Part shown: one piece after another, positions 33,765 to 46,940 of the stretch
Position numbering within the stretch: position 1 is the stretch's first letter
Layout: every line of letters begins with the position of its first letter
NCBI GenBank assembly: GCA_047495785.1
Contig: JBLDXI010000032.1
Span: forward strand, 3,224,001 to 3,288,000
From: Lepidodermella squamata
Lineage: Eukaryota; Gastrotricha
Direction: 5' to 3'
Length of the DNA stretch: 64,000 nucleotides
The notes under the pieces: generated by a model
Seen by the model: the letters and a program-made list of their open reading frames with translations, nothing else
Databases searched by the model: none
What the model was told of the DNA's origin: nothing
Program-made: the position numbers and the translations under genes

Positions 33765-35564
33765 TTACCAATCGCGATAAAAATTGTTGGTGACATAGAG
33801 AGGGACTTCAGGGGTTGGTTCTTTCTTTTCCGGTTTTTTCAGGCCAAGTTGGACAAGAGGTTTGCCGGGGTCGTAGCGATCGGCTGACGAACTAACAGCC
33901 ATGTGACTTGTTGTTTCCGGTAGGTAAAATAGGCAGAAAATAAATTCAAGCAGAGAAACCGCCGCAAATGGCAGAAACGAAAATTCGCCGATTCGAGTTT
34001 GCATTTCGGGGAAAATTACGCTGCAAATAATGTTAGCTGTCCAGTTTGCGAACATCGTAATGGTTTGCGACAGGGGACGAGCGGCCTGGGTGAACATTTC
34101 ACCTGGCATAAAGACGGGACATGGACCCGGTCCTATGGCGTAGAAAAGGTGGAAAAGAGCAAAACCGGCAATGCTGGCTTGAAAAACCTGTTTTAATTCA
34201 AAAAGTGAAATTCTCATCCTATAGATCTTAACTTACGTCGAAGTAGAGGACTGTGACTAACATCGAAAGAGCAATGCTAACGCCCATTGTTCCGATAAGG
34301 ACAAGAGGTCGACGTCCAACTCGGTCGACAATCGCGAGGTTGATGATATTAGCCGATGTATTTGCGAGTGAAACCCCGAAATTCGCCAGGCCAGCTGTGT
34401 CTAGATCAAGACCAGCGTCTCGCATGACTTGGGTCGTGTAGAACAGAACAGCAGCTAGCCCGGTGAGTCGGCTGATGATCTGAAGATTGATGACTACGAT
34501 GAGCGACCACCACAGGGTGCGGCGGTTGAAAATGTCTCGAAAAGTAACCACCTTAATTTTCGCTTCCTCTTCTGCTGCTTTCTTCAATTTTGTGATTTCC
34601 GGGGCAATCTCGAGCTCATTCGCTAATCGAAGTTTCTTCAAAGCTGACCTAGCATCTTTCTCTCGCTTTTTGTCGATCAAATACCGAGGGCTTTCGACAA
34701 CAAAAAATAGAGCCATAAGATGAAGAAGGTAAAAGCCGAGCTCTAGGACTAAATCATAATGTTATTTTCATTGGTGAAAAATTTGAAAAATTTGAAAAAA
34801 GGTCCTACGGAATAAGTAGTTCCAGATGTCTTCAGATCCTAGAATAAAACTAAGTCCGACCAGGTTCGAAGTTACAACGCCAACACTTATTCCAAAGCCG
34901 AGTAAACTACCGCAAGATCCTCTTAGTCGATCTGGCGCCAGCTCAAGAACTAGAGGTGGGGCTAGAACCATGGAAAGGCCTGCCTGAAAGCCAACAATAG
35001 GCCGGCCAACAAACAGAGGAATGTAGCTTCCAGTCCAGGGTGTCACAAATAAAATCACGCTTCCTATCATTCCAACTATCGAACTTATGATCAATCCTTT
35101 TCTCCTATATAATATAGGAAAGAAAATTTGAATGAAAAAAATTGAATTTGATTTACTTTCCGAATTTCTTTCCAAGGGCTCCTGGAAACCAGAACGTGCC
35201 GGCGAAACCGCCGAAAAGGTAGAGGTTGACTATCCAGGACCATTGAAATTTCAACTCATCGGCTGTCAATATTGTCCCCTCATTTGCGAATGACTCATTG
35301 ACAAATTTGTTAACGACTGCGTAAGGGGCATTTATCACGCCTGTTCAAAGTAATTTTATTAGGAAGGCTTATAACTGTTTGAGGCAAACCTAGGTTGTAA
35401 CCAAATAGGAATGCTGATCCTAGGACTATGCTGAAGTCACAGAAGGCCAGGTAAGGTGTCCATCGTTGCTTCTGAAGTGGAGCATCAGGGTCCTGTGTGG
35501 TGAATATGGTCGGTTTTCCATTTGCGTCCAGACCCAGTTCTTCAATAGGAACTTCTTGCATCAT
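33765..35564 (-). CDS. Transporter I: GLUT/SLC2-like sugar transporter
   Basis: Five exons (35564-35390, 35340-35157, 35104-34809, 34748-34237, 34187-33765) close at 529 aa. Motifs: SIVLGSAFLFGYNLG, KKFGKRKG, APDRLRGSCGS, VVESPRYL, DRVGRR, GPGPCPVFMPGEMFTQAARP, FANW and PETTS. Helix 7 reads SRLTG in place of QQLSG. The C-terminal tail carries a DRYDPGKPLVQLG signature shared with J and K. Exon lengths 296 and 512 equal those of H, showing common descent by tandem duplication. Substrate unknown. Confidence 0.88.
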
Positions 35565-35713
35565 TTTTAGCCAGCTTTGAGTTTAAAGTGAACCAACAGG
35601 TGAAATTAGCTCAGGAACGCATTATAATGCACGGTTTTATTACGACCCTAATCAGTTCTTTATCAGGAGTTTTACCTGGTTATTCAGCTCTGAGTTTATT
35701 TTTTTATAAATAA

Positions 35714-37503
35714 TCACTTTCTCAGCCTTTTTCGTAGTTGAAGCAATGGCTTGCCCGGAGCATATCGATCTATTGGAGTTTCATCAACTAGTTTACAACT
35801 AGTTTCAGGTAGGTACAAAAGCGAAAACAAAAATCCGATAAAAGAAATGAAAGCAAATGGCAAGAACGCGAAATGGCCAGTCAATAATTGAAGAAAGGGA
35901 AACAACAAACTACTGGCAATGTTAGCCAACCAATTCGTGAACATTGATATGACCATGGCAGTAGGTTTCGCTGATTGAGTGAAGAGTTCGGCCGGCATAA
36001 AACCAGCTATAGGTCCAGGCCCGGCAGAAAAGGTCAGATGGAATATTGCAAAGCCGGCTATACTGAGTTCGAAAGCCTGATAAAATAAAAGTTGAATAAT
36101 TTTTATGAATTGATTATAAATTAAATTAAAATTAATTATAATTAAAATTAAAATTAGAAACTTAAAAAAATAAACAATTAATTGGCAATTAAATTAAATT
36201 AAATTAAATTAAAAAATTAATAATTAAAATGTATTAAAATTGTATTATACCCCGGCTGATAGGACTACTAAGAGGAGAATGTTGGCTATGGTCATCCCAG
36301 CCATAGATAGAATCATCAATAGCCGCCGTCCGACGCGGTCTACAATCAGCATGTTAACCCCGTTTCCGATCAGTAGCGCTAAGGAAACGCCTAGATTCGC
36401 GAGACCAGCTTCGTCTTTCGCCAGGCCAGCCTCTTTCATAACATCAGCCGCGTAGAAAAACACGGCAGTTATGCCAGTAAATCGGCAGTAAATTTGCAGA
36501 TTTATAACGATGAAGATCGGCCAGAGGAGGGATCTGCTTTTGAATATGTCTCCGATAGATATGAACTCGACTTTCGATTCAGCCTCGGCGATTCGGCAAA
36601 TCCCTTGAAATTCTTGTGTCACGTCCGATGTGCCGCGTAATTTTCTTAAAGCATCTATAGCTTCATCGTTGAGTTTTAGATCGATGAGACTTCGTGGACT
36701 TTCGACAACGAAAATCATGCTGATTGCGTGAATCAGGTAGAAAAAGAATTCGACAACTGCGAAAAATATTGAGATAAATTACGGCAAATTTATCAGGAAT
36801 TTAACGTACGAAAGAGGTAATTCCATCGGGTTTCGGTTCCGAGAAGATACTGCAGGCCGAGTAAATTCGAGAAAATGATCCCCACTGCAAGGGTAAGGCC
36901 AATCAGACTACCACAGGCTCCTCGAAGTGAAGACGGTGCCAACTCTAGGATTAATTGAGGTGCGATGACAAAAGCCAATCCTGAGTGAAATCCGACTAAA
37001 AATCGGCCGACCAGCAGTGGGATGAAGCTGTTAGTCCATGGAGTAATAAAAAGGACAACGCTGCCGGCCAATCCGATCGCTGAACTGAAAATCAGTGCTT
37101 TTCGCCTGAAACAAAATAAAACAGAATTTTAAGAAAACTGCAAATAATGATTTATTTTTCGATCAATTTACTTGCCTACAGCGCGTCCAAGGGCAGCAGG
37201 GAACCAGGTGGAACCGACAAGCCCGCCGATAAGGAAGATTGTTACAATCCAGGACCAGCAGGTCTTCAACTCGGCGTTCGAGAAATACTCACCGTTGCCT
37301 ATATTAATCGATGTTTCATTCACGAATGCGAGAATCACAGTAGACGGAGCGTTGATCACGCTTAGATTGTAGCCCATCGTCACTGAAGATCCGAGTATGA
37401 CGGCGAAATTGCAGAAAATTAAGTATAACGTCCATTGGCTTGATTTTTTAAGGACAACTGTCTGAACTAGAGGTGTAGCAGTATCGATGGTCTCGTGATC
37501 CAT
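35714..37503 (-). CDS. Transporter J: GLUT/SLC2-like sugar transporter
   Basis: Four exons (37503-37172, 37105-36810, 36756-36251, 36076-35714) close at 498 aa. Exon 1 is continuous across the site where H, I and K have an intron after the helix-1 GYN motif (here GYNLSVINAPS), so that intron was lost. Motifs: APSSLRGACGS, VVESPRSL, DRVGRR, GPGPIAGFMPAELFTQSAKP, FTNW and PETSC, with tail DRYAPGKPLLQL. Helix 7 reads CRFTG. The last intron is AT-rich (36077-36250). Substrate unknown. Confidence 0.88.
36100..36240. repeat. AT-rich low-complexity tract in an intron of gene J
   Basis: Built almost only from AATTA and TTAAA words, with TTAAA repeated in tandem near 36193-36213. It explains why this intron is about 170 bp while the others are about 50 bp. 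Confidence 0.8.
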
Positions 37504-39885
37504 AAAAAATTTAGCAGTGTGCTGTACAAAACTTTCAGGTTATGTTGTATAAAATGCTGTAGACTTCAATGGATATCCACTCATCCATTTTATTCATCGG
37601 TCACGCCTCATTTGATGAAACTAATCGGCCGCCAGGCTAATGGACTCTAAACGAGAGCAAGTTATCATGAAAGCTCTCGTCGATAGCCGTTTGTTCTGAA
37701 TTTTGTCTGCCGAGTCAATAAAAGAGTCTGACGAGGCGTAGCCGATTCAGGGCACGAGCGGCTATCGGCGAGAGCGAGGGTGCAGATTCATTCATATAAT
37801 TGTGGATGAAGCGCGCTCCGCTAGGGCAAAGCCGCTTCTTTGGGGGGAACACGCGCTTTTTCAGTTAGATATTTTAGAGGAACGCGCTTCCACGTTCACC
37901 CAAGTCCTAGGTGAACAGCGTGTTCCACTAAATCGCGGTCTTAGGGTAACATGCGGCTAGGGTGCGATTCGAATATAATCAGCGATTTTGGTGAATTTTT
38001 TAATGCTAGTACAGATTCTAAGAGTGGCGACAGCTTAACTGCGAACTAATAATCTTGTGCAAATTTATTTTCTGAAAATAGCTACGCTTGCCCTCTCTGG
38101 TTAAAAAAGGGGTAACAAAGAGCAACTGGGTAATGCTTTCCCGCGAAAATGTCTGCAAAAATCAACATTTATTCTCGCTAACTAATGATTGAGCTATGTA
38201 TCGTTGTAAATAATGTGTAGATAGAATAGAGCTGCGTATTTCACCTTACATCTAAAGTCTGCCCGAAATGTCCTGACGCTATAATAATTTCATATATTTC
38301 ACAACAAAAAATCGATAATTTAGCATTTTTATTGATCGGGGGAGTTGAATAATAATATAGCTGTGAGAAAGACGGAGATAGCAAAATAGAGCACCAACCA
38401 TTGTTGGTCTACTAATAATAGAGAGATTGAAAAGATGATTGAAAATAAGACTTGGCCATTTTCAAGACTTTTCAATTTCATACGGCGAATTGTCAATTTT
38501 ACAAAAATATATATTTTTACAATCGAAAAGTCTGACGTAAAAATAAAATTGCTGTTTCCTCCTGAAATTTCAGAAATGCAGAGCCCCATTCTGTTTTTGT
38601 TTACTCTGCTTACTAGTACTGCTTACTACTACTATTATCCGATCAATAAAAGAGCTAGATTATTGATTTTCTGCCTTGCTATGTAGCTAACTGTAACATA
38701 TACGTTTGTATATAGCGCCATGACTTTTCGGCCGGACGGTATTTTAATAGACCGCGGAAAGCGTGCTCACTGAATATATTCGAATTTTACGGGAACGCGC
38801 GTTGCTCTAATAGCGCGAACAGCGCGCTTTGAGCACGCTTTCCTCTGAATCGCGGGTTAGCCTACTATATAATATTATATGTACAAAACAATGAATAACA
38901 AATAAGGCCGTAATCTCCCTGACTCTCAAACCTCGCTCATTTTTTAAGGAGTAGGTAATTGCAATTATTTTTGTGGCAATACCCGCAAGAACAAAAAAAT
39001 CAGTATTATTCCTAAAATTATGAGCGTGTCTAAATATAAATATAAATCTCGAAAGGATGATGAAATTGAAAAATAGCCGCGAATAAAAAATCATTGCCTC
39101 GTCGATGCCTCGGTTGAATTCAAATTTTTTATCAGCTTGGCCCCGGAAAATGGGCGCCATATTATAATAAAGAAATCGGGCTTTTGGGTGAGAGTTTTAC
39201 CGTCCTATCGCGTGATAGATTTGAAATGTACAGTTTATCAGTTTAAAATTTATTAGTTATTTATTAACATAGATGAGGATGTTATCGGCTCAAAAGATCT
39301 CTACTCATATATAATAGTATATTCGCGGTCAACAGGTGGTCTGTTATAAGTTCATCTATCTAAATGGCTGTATTTTGTCGCGAAAAGATGTGAAAAAGTG
39401 TATTCTTAAACGTTCCAACATTTGCATTATAATTCATAAGACTCAGCTTTCATCAGCTCTTTCATGTTATTTTGTCGTAATTTTCTTCCATTCATAAAAA
39501 CTAGATAGTGTAGTAAGTGTTTGTTAAAACTGCTCATCAGGTTACCTGGAATAGCCGTACTATACAATGGCGAGTCCGCACGTGCCGCTGTATTTTGTAC
39601 CGGTGGCTCTTCACTACTTCCAAGGTGAGTTATGCAATATGTAAATAACTTGGCACGCAGCTATAGTAATATTCCTTATCTTCTATATTATTGCACTCAT
39701 TATCAAACTCAATTTTTTTACGACGGCTATTTTACACTACTACGCCGTGATTACATTTGACAAAAAATACGAGAGAGCCGTTATCAATTGCAAAAATTAT
39801 TACGCTACAATATATGGCCTGGAAAATCATTAATTCAATCCATGATATAATCGACTAATAATTGCTTAAGAAAGGCCGCGGCATT
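37504..39885. other. Gene-poor region between divergent transporters J and K
   Basis: This 2.4-kb stretch holds the promoters of J (left) and K (right). I see no gene I can support. Two minus-strand frames (38329-38589 and 38807-39160) are hydrophobic or basic but lack homologous features and are rejected. GGAAAGCGTGCTCA at about 38755-38768 has its inverted copy at about 38830-38843, a small hairpin. GCGCG-rich words recur at 37800-37930 and 38750-38880. A short ATG exon-like segment at 39567-39630 ends in a GTGAGT donor but does not join K in frame. Confidence 0.5.
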
Positions 39886-41609
39886 ATGGCTAGCGATGAA
39901 AAGGCTTTGAATCAAAGTTCCGACAGGATGGGCACTTCGACCCAGCACATTGGCCTGATCGATAAACCTAAACCGCAACTCTACAATCAAAGATGGACTG
40001 GCTACCTGGTATTCTGCGATTTCATCATCGTCCTCGGAACTTCGTTTTTGTTCGGCTATAATTTCGGTGAGATATAAAAAATCTTGTCTAACCAATAATC
40101 AGGTTTTTTCAGGTGTTATCAACGCTCCGTTTGCAGTGATGAGCAGATACGTCAATGAAAGTTTTGCGGCCGATGGCGTAATTTTGTCAGCTACAGAACT
40201 AAAAACTCAATGGTCAGTTATAGTCACTCTCTACCTGATTGGCGGCATAATCGGCTCTGCCTGGTTTCCAGGGGCTTTGATGGCCAGGTTCGGCAAGAGG
40301 GATAGCCTCTTCGTAGCCTCCGCAATAGGAATGGCAGGTTCAGTCGTTATTCTTATCACACCATGGACTGGCAGCTATGTCCCGATGTACTTGGGACGAC
40401 TTGTCCTGGGCTTCTCGGCCGGTTTAGCTATGACTATAGCGCCGCCTTTGATCATTGAACTAGCCCCGGCGAGACTAAGAGGCTTCTGCGGGAGTTTAAT
40501 CGGCCTTGGAATCAGTAGCGGTTCGCTGGTATCCAACTTTCTTGGCCTGAGTTTTGTCCTTGGATATGAAACAACTTGGCAATACCTCTTCCGTAAAATT
40601 TCGAAAATTTCCATAAAATCAAAATAATTTGTTTTATTTTTAGTTTTCGAATTAGGAATCTATGTCTTCCATACTGTCTGTATGTTTTTTGTTGTGGAAA
40701 GTCCGCGAGCTCTTATCGACCAAAAGAAAGAAGACCAGGCAATGAAAGCTATGATGAAACTAAGGAATGGCTCAGCGGATCAAGTCATGCCTGAAATCGA
40801 TGTTCTCAAAACTATGGCTGAGCAAGAGGCGAAAATTGAGAGAATTTCGCTTGCTGGAATATTCCGAAGCCGAACCTTATGGTGGTCGCTGTTTGTAGTC
40901 ATTCACCTCCAGATCTGCAGTCGTTTGACTGGCCTCGCCCCGGTGCTATTCTACGCAACTCAAGTCATGAAAGACGCTGGTCTAACGCCCGAAATGGCCG
41001 GCGTGGCTAATCTAGGCGTTTCATTTGGCAATCTAGCTGGCAATATATTCAACGCGATTCTAGTCGATCGAATAGGACGTCGAATTTGCATGATTATCGG
41101 TCTATTTGGCGTAGGGGTGGCTCAAATAATTCTCGTTATTGTTCTGCAATATAAGGTGGATTTGAATTTTCCGATAATTTCTTCTATTAAACGAATTTTT
41201 TCAGATTTTTGAAGGGAGTATTGTTGGATTCGCGTTATTTCACCTGTTCTACGCTTTTGGCCCGGGTCCAGTTGGAGTCTTCCAACCGGCGGAAATGTTC
41301 ACTCAAGCAGCACGGCCAACAGCCATGACTGTTTCGATGTTATCGAATTGGGTCGCGAACATTATTTGCAGTTTCGCCTTTCCAGCCCTCCAAATCAGCG
41401 TCGGTCCGTTTTCTTTCCTACCCTTCGCGATCATTGCTATGCTTGAATGCGTATTCTGCGTGCTGTTCCAACCCGAGACAAGTAGCAAGAAAGCGACAAG
41501 CTCAGCCGCTGATCGTTACGATCCTGGTAAACCGCTGTTACAGCTGGAAATGTGCAACAAAAAGCGAAATTTGAGATCTGAAGCGTCGGACAATAATGAA
41601 GCTTTATAA
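39886..41609 (+). CDS. Transporter K: GLUT/SLC2-like sugar transporter
   Basis: Four exons (39886-40066, 40113-40592, 40644-41155, 41205-41609) close at 525 aa. Exon 2 is 480 nt, exactly the sum of the two corresponding exons of gene I (184 and 296), so the intron in the GK|R codon after helix 2 was precisely lost. Motifs: ARFGKRDS, APARLRGFCGS, VVESPRAL, DRIGRR, GPGPVGVFQPAEMFTQAARP, LSNW and PETSS, with tail DRYDPGKPLLQLE. Helix 7 reads SRLTG. It is divergent from J and closest to I by motif comparison. Probably a plasma-membrane carrier; substrate unknown. Confidence 0.88.
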
Positions 41610-41940
41610 AATAAAAATATTTTACGATAAAGCAGAACTGCAAGAATTTTCGAAAATTTCCAAGGCTTCAAAATCGGGCTCAAAGCATCAAAATGTTGAG
41701 GATAAATATTTTTTTTATGGATCATGAGCAGCTAACCATCGAAACTTCAGGAAAACGGAGGTTCCATTCTTTTACACTGACAAGCAATCGTAAATGCTTA
41801 CAATATCGCCTAATATAGTTCGAACGGTATTTCTCACTTTCTCTGATGTATAAGTCACTTGAAATTAGATTTTAATGAAAAGTTGAAAGCAAACATTCAA
41901 CAGGTAACTGCGAATGATAGCGTGCAGTTGATAGCAGCAA
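41610..41940. other. Region between convergent genes K and L
   Basis: About 330 bp, AT-rich, containing the 3' ends of both genes. AATAAAA-like words follow the stop of K. Nothing else is recognised. Confidence 0.6.
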
Positions 41941-44900
41941 TTAAATTGCGAGTTGGGATGAGAAAGCGGCGCAGTTAACTTCGAGCCTTCGCAATTCTTC
42001 CTCGGCTAGCACACGGCCAACAATGCTGAGGCAATTCATTTGCCCGCTGAAATCGTTACCATCTGGGGAACTGTAAAATAAAGAAAAAGATCAATTGATT
42101 TGATTGAGATCCGATATTTAATAAGCACGCGTTTTTTCTATTCGTACTTGGAAGAGGTTCCAGCAGCGGATAATTGAAGTTATTTTCTCAAAATATTCTA
42201 TGTTTGAATCTGACTAAGGCTCATACTTCAAACTGGTTGGAAAAAGCGATTTCAGTGGATGCATTTTTAGGTGATTAGTGATTAAAGTAAGTGGAACCTT
42301 TCAGAAAGGTCAGGAAGCTCAAGATTTAGTTGTAATGATAAAATCAAACAAAAATCGGCTTCTTTTTACAGCAAATTTGACAACAAGGCCAGAGCCCTTT
42401 TTCCAACCAAGGGAAGTATGAGCCTTACTCAATTTCAAACGTTGATCAACAAAATTCCAGCTGTCCCCTGCTATGTCCGCTGCGGGAACCCCTTCTAAGT
42501 AAGAACACTTATTTAAGTAGGAATATCTACTCCGTTTAAAATTTGGTTCCTAATTAAAATTTAAATGATGATATTACTTAGTGTTGAGCCACATTTCGAT
42601 TTGATTGATTTTGAATTAACCTCTTGGCTGGCTCAAAATTGTTACTGAGAGGCCTAATGGGAACTTTGCGAAAAGAGCTATCCAAATTATTCGTACACTA
42701 ATCATGAATTAATTAAAGAATTGTGTAACTTCTAACCTTCCAAGCAAAAACGACGCGGTTCCGGTGTTGAAAAACTGCGGCGAGACATTGACTCTGGTGA
42801 ACCATCCATCACAGCCGAGGGTCAAATTTGCGCCGGCGGCGTTGTAACTCACTGAATAAAACCGAGGGGGCCTTAGCGAACCGCTAGCGTAAACCGGCGC
42901 AGCTTCTGATGAATTCCTGCATTCGATCGAAATACTACCACTGCCGCCTATGATTATCATCTTGTCGTAGTTATCGTTGACCAACTGAAGCCCGGTTTCC
43001 CTGTACTGCAGAATTTGCCCAGCAGCGGTTGAACGGACGAATAGTGTTATCGTGAAATCTGCCCCGCTGAAGTCTAGCTTAGGAGCAGACATTCGAATAG
43101 GATTAGAGTCGCTTGGTACCAGTGACCCAGGCAGCTCGTTGAAGACATTGAAGAACGAAGTCGGCGGTTGATTTACTGCCACATTACTCGGCGGTGGTAT
43201 GATATCGTTTAGATTATCGAACAGTGGCCAATAAGCGACGTGACCAGTAACAAGCTCTCCAACATTGTTTGGCACAAGCGGGCGATTGGCTAGTAGCTGG
43301 TAACACTTCCTCCTCAGCTGCCTCAACCTTCCACTCGTCATCGCCACGTTGTAAGTCGAGTAGCAAGAGAAATAGCGTTCATTAATAGCGTTCGATGTTT
43401 CGTACATCTGGCCGAATCTGATCGAACGAGCCTCGTTTAGCGGCACTGAGATGTTGCTGGCTACGACGTAGCGATGGTCGCAAAAAAGTGTCAGATCAAG
43501 CGTTGTTTCGTCATACGTGAAGCCAATAAAATGCCAATGGTTTAACTCTGTGGTCGAGCAGGTCAACTTGGTCGCGGCTGAAAAGAAGCAGATCAAAAAT
43601 ACAGCCTCGTGGTTTCATAGGCAATATCCTTAATACTCAATTTTGTGATTATTTCTCATTCCGTCGTTATAATAGATCTTTAATTTTTAGTGTATTACTT
43701 ACAATCAGAGTACGTAGCGACCAGTTCTTTTGTTGTTCCATAGAAAAGCAAATACAGTTTCCGCGATCCATAAGTATCAGATATATTAGCGACAAGGACA
43801 GATTCATCGGCCTGAAATGTAAGAAAGATTCAAACATTCGGTCAACAACACCTATTGTTTTAGTGGCAGAAATGCGAAGCTCAAGTTTAGCGAGAAAAAG
43901 TGAAACAGAACTACCACAAAATCCGAATTATAAGGCAATTGGGGTCAATTATTTACGATACAGGACAGGGGTAGCCCTAATTAACTGATGCAGCTGGTTA
44001 AGGCCGATTACCCTACTGAAGCTAAACAAGCTAATAGACAGACGATAAACATGAAGTTCAAGGGGCAATTTACAGAAGTTTTAGCTTGAAGATGGTAGTT
44101 TACGAGTTCAATTCAAAATAAAGGGCATGTCTCGTTTGTAAGGCAGAGTTTCAGCCTTGATTGATAATAATGTAAGGCAGTTCCTTCTAATTCGGATTGT
44201 AAGCTATTTCTTTAAAAATTATCTTACAAGAGAATACTCTGTGGATATCATTTTGAAGTAGAGAGATAGCGTGAAGCTGCCTCCGACATTTATGTTCAGC
44301 GACTCGGTGAGCTTCGCGTACAAGTTCCCTTGAACAGGCATTGACAGGGATGTACCAGGGTGGCCAAACGGTCCAATAGCCCAGGAGTGTTGGCCAACCA
44401 CTACAGCTCTAACAGCGGCTGGGCTGATATCAGCAAGGTCGGAGTTGAATGGCCAGAATCTTTCGTCAAGCGGCAATCCCGGGAAAATGTCTGAAAAAAT
44501 TAACAATCATCTCTATTGGACCTCAAATGACCTCAGTTTACAGTATAACATGTACAATTTTGATCTTAAAATTATTTTCAAAATTGTGTAATACCTATTC
44601 CTCGCATGGATTTTAGATATTTCAAAAAATGTTATACCGATACATCGTTGCCTTACTCATCTAAAAAAATCAACTACAACCCACTCATTTCGCATTCAGC
44701 TTGCGCTGAGTACAGCTTGACTTCCTGTATAAGTGATTCATGTATTTTAGGATAAAAACATTTCATTTTCTTCAAATTACCTGCCAGGGAGAAGCGCATG
44801 TATCTGCTTTGCTAATACACGTGTACTGCGTTGTATTGGAATTGAAGCAGAGTCGCCACTACAGAGGTTGAGCGTCAAAATGAATGAAAAAACTTGGCCT

Positions 44901-46940
44901 GTACAAATTACCGCCTGAGTCGTTTGAATGCACTCAGCGTAGTTATCGGCAAACGTCAAATTGCTAGTATAAGAGTTAACCTGGAGACATAAGATTATTT
45001 CGGGTTAGCTGGGTTCATTATTCAAAACCGTTGTAGAGCCAGTTGGGCATTCGGCATAGCAACTCGAGAGTCCCGTTGAGCTAATCAAGCATTCGCGAGC
45101 CCCCTGAATCAAATTATAAAATAAATTACAGCCTTATCCCGATACTTTAATTTGGAAAAAATTACCCCAGTCAAACAATCCGTCTGCGACGTAAACTCCC
45201 TGTTGTCTACAATCTACAGGCGAAAATGCATTATTTGGAACGCCTAAGAATAGCTAAAAACGCACGCTAGTTGAGCCGTTGGAGCATGAAGAAAAGCAGC
45301 CCTGGAATTCGAGATCAGCATCGAAGCAGCGGACGAATTTCGGCAGCTGGGAAATCAGACAATCAGCGTAGTTATCGGCAAAATCTTGCTTAGCTCTGAA
45401 AGTTGTAACCTGAAAGTGAACAAAGACAAACGATAAAATTTTCGAAGTGAAACGAATTTTCGAATTTGTACCAGTTGCAGTCCGGTTGCACTAAATGATC
45501 CGCGACAAACGAGCCCGTTGGCAGAGGAACACAAAGCAGCAGGCTAATTTCAATTTTCAAAAAATGGTTTGATCGATTTTTAGCCAAAAAAGCTTACACC
45601 AACTAAGCAATGAAACTTGTCAATGTAAACACCTGGGCTGAATTCCTGAAATTAAATATTTATTCCAACTTATTTCCAGATCACAAATACCAAATCAAAC
45701 CTGAGTGGCTGTGGCCGTATTGCAAGGTGTCGATTGGCAGCCAATGAAAGATCGGTCGCTGGCCAGAAAACAGCGTTGATGTTGCTTGAAATCACCGTCA
45801 ATCCTTGCGACTATTGAAAAGCAAAAGTCATACTTAATACTTAGGATACGAGGAACACCGGGCCAACTAACTGCTCTGCTGTCTCATACAGGCTTGCATG
45901 CTATCCATCTGCCGAAGGCTGTTCTGTAAAAAAAAAGAAATTTAGTTGCTAATCCAGAACAACGTTGTATAGATTCTGAAACTCACCCCCGAGTTGGGAC
46001 AAGTTCCATTCACAGGTATGCACGTCTTCACGCCGTTCTTGTCACACAAAAACGCCGGGCGGCTCTGAGAAAATAATTTCAGTGAATATCAATCAGAATA
46101 TCTTGCAGCGTAAAACCAAAAATAGGCAACGAACTCAAGCTAATGAAACTTGCTATTTTCGAATATTTTTCTTAGACCAAGAGTGCGTCGCGTTCTGGAA
46201 CAGGCCTTCTGGAGGCAATCGCTAAGAATTTCAGCGTAATTTATTTTGATATTTTTTTTAATTAATTGAAAAATTCCAAAAAATTCACAAAAGGTAGCTC
46301 TGGGCGAATTAATTATTTAAAAAAAATTCCGCTCATTTCGGTCAGATTCGGCCAAAATTAAGACCCAATATAATTTAGCGCCGAATATAAAGGCAAAACA
46401 TATAGCTATTGATCGTTGCCCTGCACTCCTCGTACTTGGACCTGAATTGCAAACCGATGAATTCGAACGTCTGCCAAAAATAAACAACTTGTCACGTCAC
46501 GATGAGCGATATAATATATTAGCTATTCTTACCAGAACTTCAGTAGGCAAACAGCCTAAGTTCCTTGGAATGCAACGCATGTTGATTCGCTCGAAATTGA
46601 AACAGCTTCGAACGGACTGTACACAATTTGCTCAAAAAGATTTGCTGTAATCACAATAACTCACCCCGGAAGTGCAGCTATCATATCCATTTAGCTGGTT
46701 CCCGAGCTACGCCCCAAATTAGTAAATTTACCTGAGAATTAATAAACCGAACAAACCAACCTGAACTTCTTCGAAGAAGGAGCAATTTGGTTTACAGCCC
46801 ATAAAATCATCGTTGAAGCGCGAGAAGCAACGTTTATAAGTTTGCTGTGATTCGCTAACAGTCACTGTTACCAACAGCAGAGCCAGCAACTGGCACAAAT
46901 TCAATAAATGATACATTATTACCGTGGCGGCCATAGACAT
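41941..46940 (-). CDS. Gene L: secreted multi-exon protein with Cys-rich mini-modules and two LamG-like domains
   Basis: Only partly resolved. The start at 46940 gives a signal peptide (YHLLNLCQLLALLLVTVTV) in exon 1 (46940-46761). Then come many small exons, mostly phase 0 and each with a few Cys: about 46706-46665, 46616-46533, 46470 on, 46064-45987, 45923-45872, and others to 44760. They encode recurring motifs: RCF...F.GC...C (three times), FADNYA-[ED]-C (twice) and RCIPxN or TCIPVN. The 3' part is clearer: 44490-44221, about 43812-43689, 43578-42737 and 42070-41941, encoding two LamG-like (concanavalin-fold) domains, each ending in a Cys-containing strand (NERYFSCYSTYN and DFSGQMNCLSIVG). 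It stops at TAA 41943-41941. Exons between 46400 and 46065 and around 44600 are uncertain. Role unknown; an extracellular matrix or recognition protein is possible. Confidence 0.6.

Noticed and set aside
38329-39160. Two minus-strand frames of 86 and 117 codons between J and K
   Set aside because: Compositionally biased, no recognisable motif, no splice partners; they could be real small genes but I cannot support them.
39567-39631. Exon-like segment starting ATGGCGAGTCC and ending in GTGAGT before gene K
   Set aside because: Joining it to the next acceptor near 39870 gives a stop at once; it could be a 5' untranslated exon but there is no evidence.
46447-46650. Plus-strand frame of 67 codons
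   Set aside because: It lies opposite an exon of gene L (46616-46533) that has good splice sites and the Cys pattern.
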